A DNA stretch of 64,000 nt from Epiperipatus broadwayi (GCA_028023455.1 JAQFVV010006306.1:3997001-4061000), one strand, 5' to 3'. Counted from the stretch's first letter, positions 1-12,543 are shown. Notes: generated by a model not told the origin, from the letters alone. A program made the numbers and translations.

Positions 1-1449
1 GTTAAAATCTTAATTAATTCTGTCTAGTATCATTTTATATAGTGTCAACCTGTCTAATAATTAAATAATGTTATTAATTAAATATTTTTGTTATTTAAGT
101 AGACTATTAACACTTTATTCTTGATTTAACATTCCTTCTACATATCTGTGCTGTGATAGAATAATACTTTAAACATGCCTTTTTATACACTGAACAGAAA
201 CAAATATTTTGACTAAATTCTATTATCTGGATTTAAGAAATCTAAAAGTATATGTATGAAATAGTTTAGTGGCCAAAATGCCACCTGATATACTTTCAGG
301 AAATATACAGGCATATATGCTTCATTTATTTATATTAATACGATTGATATTCTTCCTAAAAATGCAATGATGATAAGATCTACATAACCCACTATTCACA
401 ACACCAGGCCAAATCTTGTAGAAAATGACCTATTCCTGATGAAATGGTCATGCAATTAATATGCAGTCCAGACAATTTATATATATAGAAGTTCGACACA
501 CTATTTAAATAAACACAAAAAAAATTATTTATAACTATATAATTGCCATCAATATATTTTCCCTTTCGTTTATAATACATATACATCGGCTATCAACTAT
601 ATAGACCCAGGAATTCATTAAATACTATTAATACTTGAAAATATTCTTCATAATTTAATTACCTTTATGATTATAATTTAATCTAATAATTTTAATTGAA
701 AGGTAATAATTTATTTAATAATCATTTCTCAACTATCTCTCAGCTCATGATTCACACACATGCCGAAAAAAATGCAAAGTGAATTATACTAACAATCATA
801 TTTTCTATAAAATGTCCAAGGTTTATTTTAATTAATTTTAAAACATTCATCTTTTACTACATATGACAATATCAACGTAATTATATGATGAAGTACACTT
901 GTCGTTAAGTAAAATCTTAGGACTTTAATACACCATAAATATAATTCTAGGCATAGCAGACCCTCATAAATATTTATTCAGCTATCTTTAGCTTCATAGC
1001 AGCATCATACATATATATCTAATATAAGGTTTTTATAGCAAATATACCATTATAATGATAATTCTAGGTTGTGGCCACTTTAGGTCTAAATCGCTTTTTA
1101 ATAATAATTCAAACTTCATTAATTGAGATAAATCCAATATTGAATTTAAAAAAAAACAAAATTGTGAACAAATCTTAACCATTTAAACTAGTGATTTCTA
1201 AGTTCTAATGAACATAAAGTCTAATTCACTATAATTCAAGCATAAAATGAGCTCAATCAAAATTAAAATAATTTTTAGTTTAATTTAAAAATTCCACCAA
1301 TTATAGTAGCACTCATTATTTCTAACACCCTCCACATTAAATATTTTTATAAATATGCACATTCCTTATATTTAAAATGCCTATTGTCTATTATTGGTTA
1401 CTTTTTCTAACTTACAGATTCACTGACAAGTTCAACAAAAAAAGAAAAA
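1..1449. other. A+T-rich spacer left of the Gypsy relic
   Basis: No gene, RNA or clear repeat is visible. The sequence is short A and T runs with many stops in all frames. The 64-codon minus-strand ORF near 392-586 has the Phe/Ile/Tyr/Asn-rich composition expected from random A+T-rich DNA. The outer part of the left LTR should begin somewhere here, but I cannot align it to the right LTR. Confidence 0.5.
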
Positions 1450-2401
1450 CTTCTAAATCTTCAATGCTATAATTGCCACCAAGCAAACAAATATTGCCAC
1501 TGCAATAGTGGTGGATCTAAGTGAATATTAAAAGTTTATACTCACAGTACTTAAAAACACACTTCTAATTGGGCCTTTTCAGGTGTACACAAAAAATAAG
1601 ACCGGTGAGGTCTATAAACATTTTCCCTAGCCACCTATCTTTCACCTTCAGAAGCATGGGCTCCGGGTTACTTCCATCATTGCAGAAAAGTCTAGGGTCA
1701 CTTTTCCCTCAGCTTTTCTCAAAGGTTCTTATGACAGCACGTGATGAGTGGAGAAAAGCTGACGATGGTGCTCTTTTGTTGAGCGCACAATATATAAACG
1801 GTTTCTTCCTTGCATGAATTCCTTGATAAATTCCTATCATTCGAATGTAAAAGTAAATCCATTTGACTAATGCATTTTTACAATGACGATAAGGATCCAG
1901 CTTCTAATTATGACTGTTCGCATTCCACAGTAATTAGCTTCGAATATTTATTCCATTTGTCCTAAAATAATTTAATGGTTTGATTTTAACAATACACAGT
2001 TATTTTTGGTATTTTAAATCCACGAGTTATATCCAGTCATGAAAGTAATTATTTGCATTATCTTTTGGCAACCTTTTATAGATGGCTTTTAAGTTATAAT
2101 CTTTATCTGTTTAAGTCTAATTTATCTGCAAACCAATCTTTCTTTGTTGAATTAGACTTGAATTCAAATTATCAAAATAAAGTTTCCTTTATTTTTACAG
2201 AATTTATTTTCATTACTTTTTAAAACTTACATAACTATTTACATTTATGCTTCCATTAATTATTAGCGATCTTTTTATTGCTTTTTAAACTAGATATGCA
2301 TTTACATTACATCACTGTTTTTTCTCTGAAGTAAAACTTAGCTTTATAACTTACAGTTCTCGAGTTACTAAAGCCTAATGTATTTGCTACAAAATATAGC
2401 A
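1450..2401 (-). repeat. 3' LTR of the Gypsy relic (left copy, outer part lost)
   Basis: This block matches 5105-6277 closely once the inserted SINE there is ignored. On the minus strand it begins TGCTATATTTTGTAG, the same as the other LTR, which fixes the boundary at 2401. The outer boundary is unclear: similarity fades upstream of about 1450, so roughly 170 bp of LTR seems deleted or replaced. The plus-strand ORF at 1569-1817 and its counterpart at 5224-5418 are shadows of LTR sequence, not genes. Confidence 0.8.
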
Positions 2402-2412
2402 CTTTCCCCCAC
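2402..2412 (-). other. Polypurine tract
   Basis: Read on the minus strand this is GTGGGGGAAAG and directly abuts the LTR start TGCTATA. A purine tract next to the 3' LTR is where plus-strand DNA synthesis is primed in LTR retrotransposons. Its position supports both the element's orientation and the LTR boundary. Confidence 0.7.
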
Positions 2413-2950
2413 TTCAGAGAAAAACCCTATCAAACTTGGTATACATAATCACCAAGTCTCTCCCGTTTACATTTTTTACAAATAGGCTTGAGTGATTTTT
2501 TTTCTACTTCTGCAACTTTCTGTTCTGAAAAGTTTTTTCAAGCTTTATTTTTCAAACATTTTCCCCACCATGACATTATCATTTTTATTTCATGATTAAC
2601 TGTCTTCGAGTTTCTCATTTTCTTTTCACATTTTTCATTCCACCTGCTATATTTAATGATGACTGGTCTACCCCACCCTCTAACATGGTTTTTGTGGCAT
2701 CTTTTTATGTCTCATAGTCACCATTAATCATTTCTTGCTTGATCCGACAGATTCTTTACTGCTGCCCATTTGAACCAAGCTTTACATGACCCCTCTCTAC
2801 CACATACCGGTGCTACAATTCTGAAACTCACATTAGCCATTTTTTCTTTGCTCCCTATGTTTCTCTCTTCCTTAGTTTCTTGTGCAAACGGCCATAGCTT
2901 GGCATTACCACTCATAGGCTTTGCTTTCCCAGTTGGTCTCGCTTGCCATT
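2413..2950 (-). pseudogene. Unidentified 3' interior of the Gypsy relic
   Basis: On the minus strand short open stretches run between the protease-like segment and the polypurine tract, including a 63-codon one at 2724-2915. None shows a reverse transcriptase YxDD box, RNase H or integrase motif. Most of pol must be deleted, because about 0.5 kb is far too short to hold it. Confidence 0.4.
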
Positions 2951-2956
2951 CATGGG

Positions 2957-3420
2957 TTAATATTAGCGAGTTTTTCTCTTAATATACATAAAGGCTATTT
3001 TGATATTCTATTTTTATGCTTTATAGGCAATATAGCATAGCCTAGCATAAGCAATTTGTTGCCACTGACATCTACAACTCTTACATTTGTCTGTCTACTT
3101 GAAACATCAATGCGTTTTCCCTTAATCACTTTCTATAATTTCTCTGAGCAGGCATTAATATTAGCTATTTTTTTCTCTTAATATATATAAAGGCAATTTT
3201 GATATTCTATTTTTATGCTTTATAGGCACTATAGCGCAGCCTAGCATATGCAATTTGTTGCCATTAACATCTACAGCTCTTATATTTGTCTGTCTTATTG
3301 AATCATCAATGCGTTTTCCCTTAATCACTTTCTATAATTTCTCTGAGCACAATGAAATGCCTGATCCGCTATTGATTTCTATTTCGATATTTCTATTACA
3401 CATTTGTAAATAAGCATTTA
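2957..3420 (-). pseudogene. Gypsy aspartic protease relic, tandemly duplicated
   Basis: Minus-strand translation gives IEIEINSGSGISLCSEKL followed by a conserved-looking run around NGNKLHMLG. This is the layout of a retropepsin: an active-site loop D-T/S-G followed downstream by a hydrophobic strand with LG. Here the catalytic triplet reads N-S-G, so the Asp is lost. The segment then repeats: about 198 bp at 3155-3350 recurs at 2957-3154 with some mismatches, so the end of the domain is present twice. There are also in-frame stops. Non-functional. Confidence 0.65.
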
Positions 3421-3477
3421 TTTTTATAGCGCTATGTTTTATAAATTGTAATACATTAAAGACCACTTTTCAAGCTA

Positions 3478-3933
3478 TTGTGCATGCGCTTTTTACGAGT
3501 GTTAATAATAAATGAATACTTTCACTCACAACACAAGATATAGTATTTAGGAAAGAATAAAATGAATCCACTTATTCTTTCCAACCCAAATGCTTATATA
3601 TGGGCAAATCTTAAGTACTGGAAGTGAAAGCATGAGGATAGACCACTCACTTTAAATTACTGTTTACGATGTTTAAGTTTCATTTGAGAGTGACGTTTAA
3701 TAAATTCTAGATAATTTTGTCAATGCCATTCATTCAGACATCGTAAACAGTAATTTAAAGTGAATGGTCTATCCTCACGCTTTCACTTCCAGTACTTAAG
3801 ATTTGTCCATATATAAGCATTTGGGTTGGAAAGAATAAATGGATTCATTTTATTCTTTCCTAAATACTATATCTTGTGTTGGGAGTGAAAGTATTCATTT
3901 ATTATTAACACTCATAAAAAGCGCAGGCACAAT
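3478..3933. repeat. Fold-back element with ~195-bp arms
   Basis: The two arms (about 3478-3671 and 3739-3933) are nearly perfect reverse complements, meeting at a 67-bp spacer. Arm tips read ATTGTGC followed by TGCGCTTTTTA. Similarity weakens outside, although a GTAATACATT stretch suggests the inversion once extended further. It carries no ORF. It sits inside the Gypsy interior between gag and protease, so it arose or inserted after that element. Confidence 0.8.
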
Positions 3934-4039
3934 GTATTACACATTTCTAATTTTAACATAAATTTATTACTCAGACTTGCTCTCATATTATTTATGCTCA
4001 TCATATCACCTGTTACAATTTCATTTAAATCTATATTAT

Positions 4040-4773
4040 TTTGTCACTAACGACTGGCTTTTGCCTTAGACGTCTTTTTTTAAGTGTCCTTTTATTTTAT
4101 GGTTCTGACACTTTTCTCCTGGAAACCTACACTGGCTTTTTTTTACCGCAGCAGAAACAAATAATCAATTTCTTTGATCCATTCACTATGTCTGCTTCTT
4201 TATGATCTGTTTTCCACACATCTATATCCTTGTTTTCAGTTTTATTTTTAAACAGGCTGCTTGTGCTAATATTAGCTCGTAAGCTAACTCCTTCTTAATA
4301 GCTGACTCAAAGTTCAAATCTGTATCACACAGCATATTTTTTTCTCAGACTACCATCAAGAAGACTCCATAATAACTGATCGAGCAATATTTCGTTGACA
4401 TAGTTGCCGTATAAGCAATCTTTTGGTAATAGCCTTAAAATTAAACCATAATCTTTTAGAGATTCACCCTTTGCTTGTCTTCTGTTTCTTAGAGACAATC
4501 AGGCTATCTACTTTGATTGATTGGGGCGAAAATGATCCCTCAACTTTTTTACAATATCCTCATATGCTACTGTATCCTTTATAGGTAACTCATAATACTT
4601 ATTTATTATCGCAATTACTCCTCTTCCCGATATACATAACAATGCAGCTACTTTTTTCTTTCTCATCCACAATACCATTTAGCAAGAAAAAATTTTCAGA
4701 ATAGCATAAAACGGCCATTCCCTAGCATCCCCTGCATCAAATGTGGCTATTGCTGACTGTCCCAATGACATTT
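4040..4773 (-). pseudogene. Gypsy gag relic
   Basis: Translation on the minus strand starts with MSLGQSAIATFDAGD and continues into a capsid-like domain. It shows the blocks RRQAKGESLKDY and DQLLWSLLDGSLRKK, which fit the Gypsy/Mag gag pattern (R-R-x-x-x-G-E-S-hh-x-Y, then D-x-L-h-x-G-h). Further on, CRFPGEKC and GHLKKD look like remnants of the zinc-knuckle region. Several stops and at least one frameshift interrupt it. The ATG at 4773 is a natural start because it lies about 130 bp inside the putative primer-binding site. Confidence 0.75.
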
Positions 4774-4902
4774 TTTATTTAATTATATACATATTCATGA
4801 GATCAAAATCTTAGTTAATACTAAACTATTCTAAAACCAAAACTATTTACACAAAACACTAATATATAAACACTATACTTTCGCACCTGGCTCGTATTGC
4901 GA

Positions 4903-4918
4903 CTGTCCGACTGCGCCA
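4903..4918 (-). other. Putative primer-binding site
   Basis: On the minus strand this reads TGGCGCAGTCGGACAG. It begins with the TGG expected opposite a tRNA 3' CCA end and lies just inside the 5' LTR. I have not matched it to a particular tRNA. It sets the inner LTR boundary at about 4919-4923. Confidence 0.55.
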
Positions 4919-4922
4919 GCTT

Positions 4923-6277
4923 TGTTGTGTACTCAGCTATGAAGCTGACTACCAAAAATTACCACAAAATTATTAATTGACCAAAACATTATTAAATAAA
5001 AAAATACATTTATTTACATATTATATATACATATCAATTAAAATTTAACTAAATAGCATTCATTAGTTCCTTAATATACATATTAGCAATTAGTCCTTGA
5101 TTTAAAGTTCTAAATCTTCTATGCTATTATCACCACCAAGCAAACAAATATTGCCATTACAATAATAGTGGACCTAAGTGAATATTAAAGTTTATACTCA
5201 TAGTACTTAAAACGCACTCCTAATTGGGCCTTCTCAGGCGTACACAAATAATAAAAAGACCAGTGAGGTCTATAAACATTTTTCCTAACTGGCTGTCTTT
5301 CACCTTCAGAGGCACAGGCTCTGGGACCTTTCCATTGTTGCAGAAAAGTCTAGGGCCACTTGCCCCTCCATTTTTCTCAAAGATCCTTATGACAGCAACA
5401 AACAACAGTGCACAATGAGTGGAGAAAAGCTAATGACAGCGCTCTTTTGTTGCGCGCATTATTTATACTGTTTTTTCCTCACTTGAATTCGATTGATAAA
5501 TTCTTATCGCTCCAATGTAAAAGTAAATCCATTTGACTGATGCAATTTTACAATGACGTAAGGATCCATCTTCTTATTCCACAGTATTTAGCTGCAAATA
5601 TTTATTCCATTTGTTTTCTCCTAAAATAGTTTAATGGTTTGATTTTAACAATACACAGTTTTTTTGGTATTTTAAAGCCACGATTATATCTGGCTTTGAA
5701 AATAATCATTTGCATTATCTTTCGGCAATCTTTTATAGAATGCTTTTAAATTATAATCTTTATCTGTAATATATAGGGTATATGAGCACAGTCTTTCACA
5801 TTACCCATCACTCTCCACTCTATCTTATAACACTGTTACACTTGAACACATAAAGTATCGAAAAGATAAATAATCACCAATACACGTATTTCATGCTAAA
5901 CCAGTTGGTCCAGATTATCATCTCTATACATATATGCAATAAGTACTCAGATATATATTAAGATAGCCAATCTTCATACTTTAATGGACACTTTATCTGT
6001 TTAAGTCTAATTTACCTGCAAAACAATCTTTCTTTGTTGAATTAGACTTAAACTCATATTATCAAAATAAAGTTTCCTTTATTTTTACAGAATTTATTTT
6101 TCATTCCTTTTTAAAACTTACATATCTATTTACATTTACATTAATTATTAGCGATCTTTTTATTGCTTTTTAAACTAGATACATTTCATTACTGGTTTTC
6201 TCTGAAGTAAAACTTAGTTTTGCAACATATAGCTCTTGAGTTATTAAAGCCTAATATATTTTCTACAAAATATAGCA
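4923..6277 (-). repeat. 5' LTR of the Gypsy relic, interrupted by a SINE
   Basis: Matches the left LTR from about 5105 to 6277. It is longer than the left copy because a 224-bp SINE lies at 5767-5990. The left LTR shows the empty site with a single CTTTATCTG. LTR divergence is visible in almost every line, so the element is old. Confidence 0.75.
5767..5990 (-). mobile_element. Hammerhead SINE family A, copy A1 (inside LTR)
   Basis: A clean insertion: CTTTATCTG occurs at 5758-5766 and again at 5991-5999, and only once in the empty left LTR. On the minus strand the order is family A 5' region, hammerhead region, linker (TTATTTATCTTTTCGATAC), then a tRNA-like segment. The hammerhead core is damaged: part of the CTGATGA box and helix II is deleted, leaving CCAACTGGTTTAGCATGAAA. 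Helix I strands and GAAA remain. It cannot cleave as it stands. Compare the intact copy at 16230-16425. Confidence 0.85.
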
Positions 6278-6535
6278 ATATTGAAAAGAAAATACAATTT
6301 TAACTAATCATATATATATATAAAAGGAAAGAATGAAATAAATTTTGTATTTTGGCTGCTTTAAACACAGCTGGAATATATATAAACAGCAAATGCTGAA
6401 CCTTCTTTTCACAAAATATTCACTTCTTTTTGAATCAATTGATTAAAATTGATAATACACATACAAATAGTTTATTTCTAATAAAATAATTATCTATAAT
6501 TAATATACTTTAAATGGCCATTATAAAATAAAATG

Positions 6536-7465
6536 TTGTAGTTGTGTGGTTCATCCAATGTGGCCACTTAATGGCATTGTTTCTCTGCAAAAGCACAGAA
6601 ATATGCTGTTTATGTGTGCCCGAAGTTACATCCTATAAAATAGTTCTGTTCATATTAGCCATTAGCAGGCTTAAATGGCATTGCACACAAATATTACATC
6701 CTGCTGATGTGCTTGGCATCACTATGGAAATAGCGCACACTTCACAGATCGCTACCGAACGATGTGAGGGTGTATGGAATTCAACTGGCCATAAGCGTTT
6801 TAATGTGCATTCGAAGTAATGATCTTAAAACTTACTTGACATACTAATAATTGTAAGCCCATCACCATGTTTCCCTACACATCTTGTAAGGTAAAAAAAA
6901 TTGCAAAAGGATAGGTCCCAGAACCATTTCACTAAGTCACGTGAAAAGGCATGTTTGTGGAAAAACAGCTACGAGTAATAAAATGGCTGTTTTTAGCAAA
7001 ACCATCGGTCACCCCCCCCCCCCGCACAGCACTACATGCTGAAAGGTTTGCTTGCTCAGACTAGCGCATGTATTGGCCAATCCTTTGGATCGGCAAAACC
7101 ATCGGATCACCTCCCTGCACATGTGCTGAAAGCTTGGTTTGCTCACACGAGTGTATGTCTTTAGATCGGCTAACCCATCGGACCCCCTCTCTGCACATGC
7201 CATCACTATGTGCTGAAGGGTATAATGTAATTATAAATTGTATTTTATAAAATAATATTCGCTCGTAAATTGCAGTACGCGCTGAAATGTATAATGTAAT
7301 TAAAAATGTAATTTATAAAATAATGGTTCGTAAATTTGTAAAAAATATTTTGAAAAATTGTCAACAGAAAGCAAAAAATTATCGGCCCAGTAACGTTACA
7401 TTTCATTATTTTTGCAAGCAGCAACGCCATCAAGCAGCCACATTGGACAAAGTGTACAACCAAAA
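6536..7465. mobile_element. Non-autonomous TIR element
   Basis: The left end (6536-6590, around CCAATGTGGCCACTTAATGG) and the right end (7412-7465, complement of CCAATGTGGCTGCTTGATGG) are inverted repeats of about 53 bp at roughly 80% identity. The inside has no transposase. It is more G+C-rich than the surroundings and holds the tandem repeats at 7000-7335. Superfamily and target-site duplication were not determined. Confidence 0.6.
7000..7335. repeat. Short tandem repeats inside the TIR element
   Basis: Two arrays. The first has a unit of about 75-95 bp starting AAACCATCGG (near 7000, 7095 and 7171) and containing a poly-C tract and GCTGAAAG. The second has a unit of about 70 bp containing GTATAATGTAATTA and TTATAAAATAAT (near 7218 and 7290). 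No coding potential. Confidence 0.65.
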
Positions 7466-7529
7466 TTTCAAATCATTATTTTAAAATAGCAATCTAATTG
7501 ATAAACACCCCCCCCCCCCACATACATAT

Positions 7530-9195
7530 ACTTATGAATATCAAACTATAGTTTAAAGATTTGTAGGTGGAAATTTTTTCTAGTTTGTTGTGAGGATTTC
7601 TATTCAGGCTAATATTTCTCTTTTGATGACATATATTAATTGATTTATTTTATTAACATTTATTATTTTTTCACATTACTATACTATCTTTTATCAGTTT
7701 CCTAGACAGACAAGAATTGCTCTCTTCTGATACAGGTTAAAGTGGATTCTTAGAATTGTTTGATGCTTAGGCATTTTCTTTCTTCATGTAGATATTTTTT
7801 TTAAAAGGCTCATCAGTGTAGATCCAGGCAGTCAATGGTTTTCTTTTTCTTAGTTGATTAAAATCATGACAGTACAATGTAAAATGAAGCAAGAATAAAG
7901 AATAAAATTTTCAAAAAAACCTGGCTATATATATTATTGACCTCTTATTAGGTGCCATCAATTTATTTTAATTACCTTTAATTTTCAAAATACCATAATT
8001 ATTTAATTGATTGAATTTTTACCTTATTTTCAAATCTCTTATCTCCAAACTCAAAATAGAATTTTAAAAGTAAAACCAAAGTTAATCTTTTAATTATCTT
8101 ATTTTTAACCTATTTTCTTTAATATTAATTTATTTGATGTTGTTTTTTGTGGTAAAAAACTCATTCAAACTTGACTTAAAACATACATTCTTAATTTTTT
8201 TTTTAATCGTAGAAAAAAAAAAACATACATTCTTTTCAATACATTTTTCTAATTCTTAATCTTTGATAAGAAAAACTAGCTAGTCTGTTTTAACCTATTT
8301 TACATAATTTATTTAGTTTCACTTAAATTTAATCACTAAAACCTATTACACTATTTTTGTATATTTTAAAATAAGACTTTTAATAATCTCTTATAAAATT
8401 TCAGCACTACCTATTATTTTTATTAATTTATTCAACTATTTCACTTCTATTATCATTACTTTCAATAATTTATTCTAAGTATTTCTAATTATTTTAAATA
8501 ACTTCCTTTAAGATTTTTTGTAATGCTATTTTTATTAGCTGCCCTCCCAATAACTGTAAGCCAGTTCACTACTATGTGGAAGATCACATGGCCGATCATT
8601 AAATGAATGACATTATTCATTTCAATATATACAAATATAATGATCTAATTTACATATATCTATCTTTTTGAGAAATTTTTACTAATTCTTATTATAATCG
8701 ATATAAATATTTTTCATTATATTAGCTTTCATTATACAGTCTTTAAGTATATGGGTGTGCAACTTATCAATTTTAATTTGGTAATAAATCTGGTACTTAC
8801 CATTATTCATGTGGGGGGGGGGTATTTCTTTAAATGTCAATGCTACTTTTATTTTCTTTGTATTTATTGTATAATTTATTAATTTCTTCATCTTTAGCAT
8901 TACCTGTTTATAAATTTTGTTTTTTTATGTGTATATCCTGTTTCAATCTAGTTTCTGTTTACTTTCTGTTTTCTCTTAAGATGTATATTTGATATTTTAA
9001 CTTTAAACATTCTTCACATTTTAATTTATATATTGTAAAATAATAATTTTTTTAATACAATTTTATTACTAAAATATTAATAAAATAAAATCTGGAATAA
9101 AAGTAACAATATTTTAAATAAACAATATAAAAAAAATTAAGTATTAATATCAACATAAAAATAAGTAAAACAAATAAAATTATTAATAACATTAA
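7530..9195. other. A+T-rich spacer
   Basis: No gene or recognisable mobile element. It has only low-complexity runs, including poly-C near 7507-7518 and poly-G near 8813-8821. Confidence 0.5.
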
Positions 9196-10330
9196 TAAAA
9201 TACACAATATTCAAAGTAAATATAAAATTTTTAAATATCCCTCCCCTACCAAAACGAAGTGGTTAAAAAATAAAGTATATCAAACTACTTAATCCTTCTG
9301 AAATCAAAAAAGTTCATTGACTTAGGCTTTGTTTCCAGTTGTAAACATTACTGTTGGACAAAAAGTTTGCTACCCATTTCTTAAGATCTATATTATAAAA
9401 TATCAATCAATTGCGCCAATTCTGATGTGCTTGGTCTAGATTGCTGACTCAAACCAACAATAGCAAAAAATACGAACACTGAAATTCAATTAATATGATT
9501 TATTAGGCTTAAATATATTTGCATAATGTACAATATCAATGAATATACTGCCACATATATAATCTTAATTAATGCCAGGCCGGTGGTGCCCAAAACTAAC
9601 AGCCTGCCTAGTGAGTTTGTCCAATGATTCTTCCAGCTGTACCAGACTTGACTCTAGTCGGCTCTGGTCTTAGCAGATTCCAGTTCTATCGTGGACCTGC
9701 CTCACTGTGTACACCTATAGCATAATGGCTATCATGGAAACACTCACTGTTAGCAGTGGTTTCAAGGAAGAATGCTTACCATCACTTAGGTTAGACAGAC
9801 ACTCTCTCCTTTACCTCTAAAAAGGCTGACTGTTTATTGCCAGATCCCCAACCTTACTGGAAGCAATCGGATTCAGAGAGCATCATTGCTATTGGCCCAT
9901 AAAAACCATTGCTGAGTTTTATCTATATGTTTACCCATTGGTTAGCGGCAATGAAGGCTCAATCCGATCAGATAAGGAAGGAATCTGGACTAATCCACTT
10001 CTGAAGACAAGATGAGATGTGACAAAACTTCTCAAAGCTTTCCTACTCAATGTCTTTAGTAATATATCTATAATCGCATATATTGATAACAGTACTAAAA
10101 TACACAATGTTCAAAGTAAATATAAAAATTGACAAATATCCTTCCACTAACAAAATGAAGTGATAAAAATGAGTATATTAAGCTATTTAATCATTCCGGA
10201 GAAAAGTTCATTGACTTAGGCTTTGTCTCCAGTGTAATCATTGCTTTTGAAAAAAGATTTGCTGTCCACTTCTTAAGATCTAAAGTCAATTACAAAATAT
10301 CAATCAACTTTCTTAAAGCTTTCTTATTCA
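9196..10330. repeat. Direct duplication split by a GC-richer insert
   Basis: A block around TTCATTGACTTAGGCTTTG, running about 9200-9412, recurs at about 10100-10313. Sequence just after the second copy (AAAGCTTTC, then ATTATATCTAGGATTGCAT) recurs at about 10030-10075, after the first. Between them, 9413-10025 is visibly richer in G+C and unlike either flank. It reads as a tandem duplication whose first unit later took up a foreign piece of about 610 bp. I see no ORF or terminal repeats in the piece, which could be a solo LTR or other retroelement fragment. Confidence 0.55.
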
Positions 10331-12540
10331 AACTCTTCAGTATTATATCTAGGATTGCATCAATTTCATGTGCCTTGTCCACTGTCATTTCAGATAATAC
10401 TTTTACGCTTTCATTCTTCAATCTTCATGGCTTTATTTTTCATTTAATGTCGAATTTTTTTTTTATTACTTTTACCACACAACTTACACATTTTTTCTTC
10501 ATCTTTTTAATACATCTATTTTTTTTTTAGTAATACATTATTATTTCTATCACTTCAATCCTACTTTTCTCTTTCAAATTATTGTCTACAAATTAAATCA
10601 AACTTAATTTTTCTTTCTAGTTTTATTTATATATAAATTTAGGCATAGAAGAAGATGGGTCCCATCTTTTTCTTATAGTTCTGACTTGTGTTTGAGAATT
10701 GAAAGGTCCATGTGATGTCATTATTCCATCTGATTGGCTGTCACATAAGCATGTTTAGAGCGCATCTTGCGAAGGTTTTAGCTTTCACGTTATTACAATG
10801 TTACCTGCTTGCGCTTAATAAATTTGATATATTTCTATTTTCATATATATTTCTTCTTTCTTAATTCATAGTTAACCTTTTATACATATTCCTACTATCT
10901 ACAGAATTTGTATTTAGTCCATCTTTCTATTATTTTACTCATCATTTCATTATTAATCAAATACTTTTTTTTTGCTCTCTTACTTATTTTGTAATATTCA
11001 GAGATATATTTTAAACTTTCCTTAAAGAACTTGCATCTTTATTTGAATACTTTATCAATTATTAACTTATTACATGAATTTTTTTCATATAGCCATCAAA
11101 ATTTATTTCTCATATTCTCTTTTATTTACCAATTGGTAATTTCTTTTTTGTCTCAATTCTTATTTTTTTTTAAAAGATATCAACTTTATTCCCATTTGAT
11201 CTACAACTGTATCAGTTTCAGTATGAGAACAGGTACTTTTGATGTCATTTCTAAACCTATTTTCAATCAAAATTTAATGAAATTAAAATTATCACGTTAA
11301 TTTGACTGAATTAGTTTGTCTAATTTTCACATAACTTTTAAGAATTCCACGTTTAATTTAATTTTCCAATGAAAAGTGTATTTTCAGTAAAAATTAATAC
11401 AGTAAATCAATTTCTAATATAAAAAATTCCAGAAATTTTAAAATAATTGATGAATATAATTACATGGAAATTAATTTTTAAAATATTTACTTAAAATTAT
11501 ACGTAGAAATTTCTTCTAAAGAGAATATGTCAAATAAAAAAAAATAAAAAACATATCTAAAAAAAAAAACGTTACTAATGTCTTACAAAAAAAAAAAAGT
11601 TAAAATATTCCCTCAATTACTGATAATGAAAGTAATGTTTTATGGAAAGTAACTATATGCAAAAACATATACGAGATACTATTAAAATCTGAATAAATTT
11701 CGCTATTTTTGCCTAGTTGCCTTTCAATTAAAAATGTTAAAATTTACTCTAATGAAGCTTGATGTCTCGTAAAATAAAAACTAAACTTTTCAAAAAATAG
11801 TAATGAAATAAGATATAATAAACTGAGAATGTAAAAAATTATCATGAAGTTGGATCAGCTTTTAAAGATAAATAATGCTTGAAAAAAAATAAAAGCCATT
11901 AATCCATGACAACTAAAACTGCACAAGTTTATTTGATAGTTCATCTGCAAAATAATTTCAGGCTAGAAAAAAAAAAATTGAAATGCATTTGTCAAATTAA
12001 CTTTAAACACATTAGAAATTGTTTCTACTCTCAGAATTCTTGAAACATTTATGTTTTTTTAATTCGTCGATGCTTGACTAACAATAGCCTTTTAGTAACA
12101 CCACTTTATAACGACTATTTAGAGGCTATAATTAAAATTAAATTTAATGATGCTACAAGTTTCAATCCACTATTTCTTTATAAAGATTTTCTGGCAATAG
12201 AATGCACATTCACAGTGAAATACAGCGTAGACTAAAATTATAAATAATTCTTCATGAACAAATAAATAATAATGCTTTAAATTTTATCTTATTACATAGC
12301 ATTTTTTGCATTTATTTTATTCAAAAGATAGGATTTTGGAAATGTTTTGTTATAGGAATTGAAATTTGATTTCATTTATTATGTTGTTTATTGCAACACC
12401 AATAAATGCATCATATTTATTCCAAAGAAGTAACTTCTGCGATAGAAGTAAAATTTAAAGTTCTGCAATAATAATAAAGACTAGGAGCAATCATTAGAGG
12501 TTCAATATTTACATTAGCTGGAATTTTTTTTTATATTAAG
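10331..12540. other. A+T-rich spacer
   Basis: Mostly low-complexity DNA. A G+C-richer patch at 10645-10790 looks like an old repeat but I cannot classify it. The 89-codon plus ORF at 11031-11300 is Phe/Leu/Ser/Tyr-rich and resembles nothing I know; I treat it as chance. Confidence 0.45.
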
Positions 12541-12543
12541 TCA

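Larger units (their letters stand above)
1450..6277 (-). mobile_element. Decayed Gypsy-type LTR retrotransposon
   Basis: Two long direct repeats (about 1450-2401 and 4923-6277) flank a 2.5 kb interior read on the minus strand. In that direction the order is LTR, primer-binding-like site, gag relic, zinc-knuckle remnant, protease-like segment, unidentified sequence, purine-rich tract, LTR. This is the order of Metaviridae-like (Gypsy) elements in host genomes. No intact ORF survives: frames are broken by stops and indels, reverse transcriptase and integrase are not recognisable, and a fold-back (3478-3933) and a SINE (5767-5990) have inserted. The copy is clearly dead. Clade within Gypsy is not determined. 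Confidence 0.8.

Noticed and set aside
1569-5418. Paired ORFs in the two LTRs (both strands)
   Set aside because: They are shadows of homologous LTR sequence, with different frames and ends in each copy.
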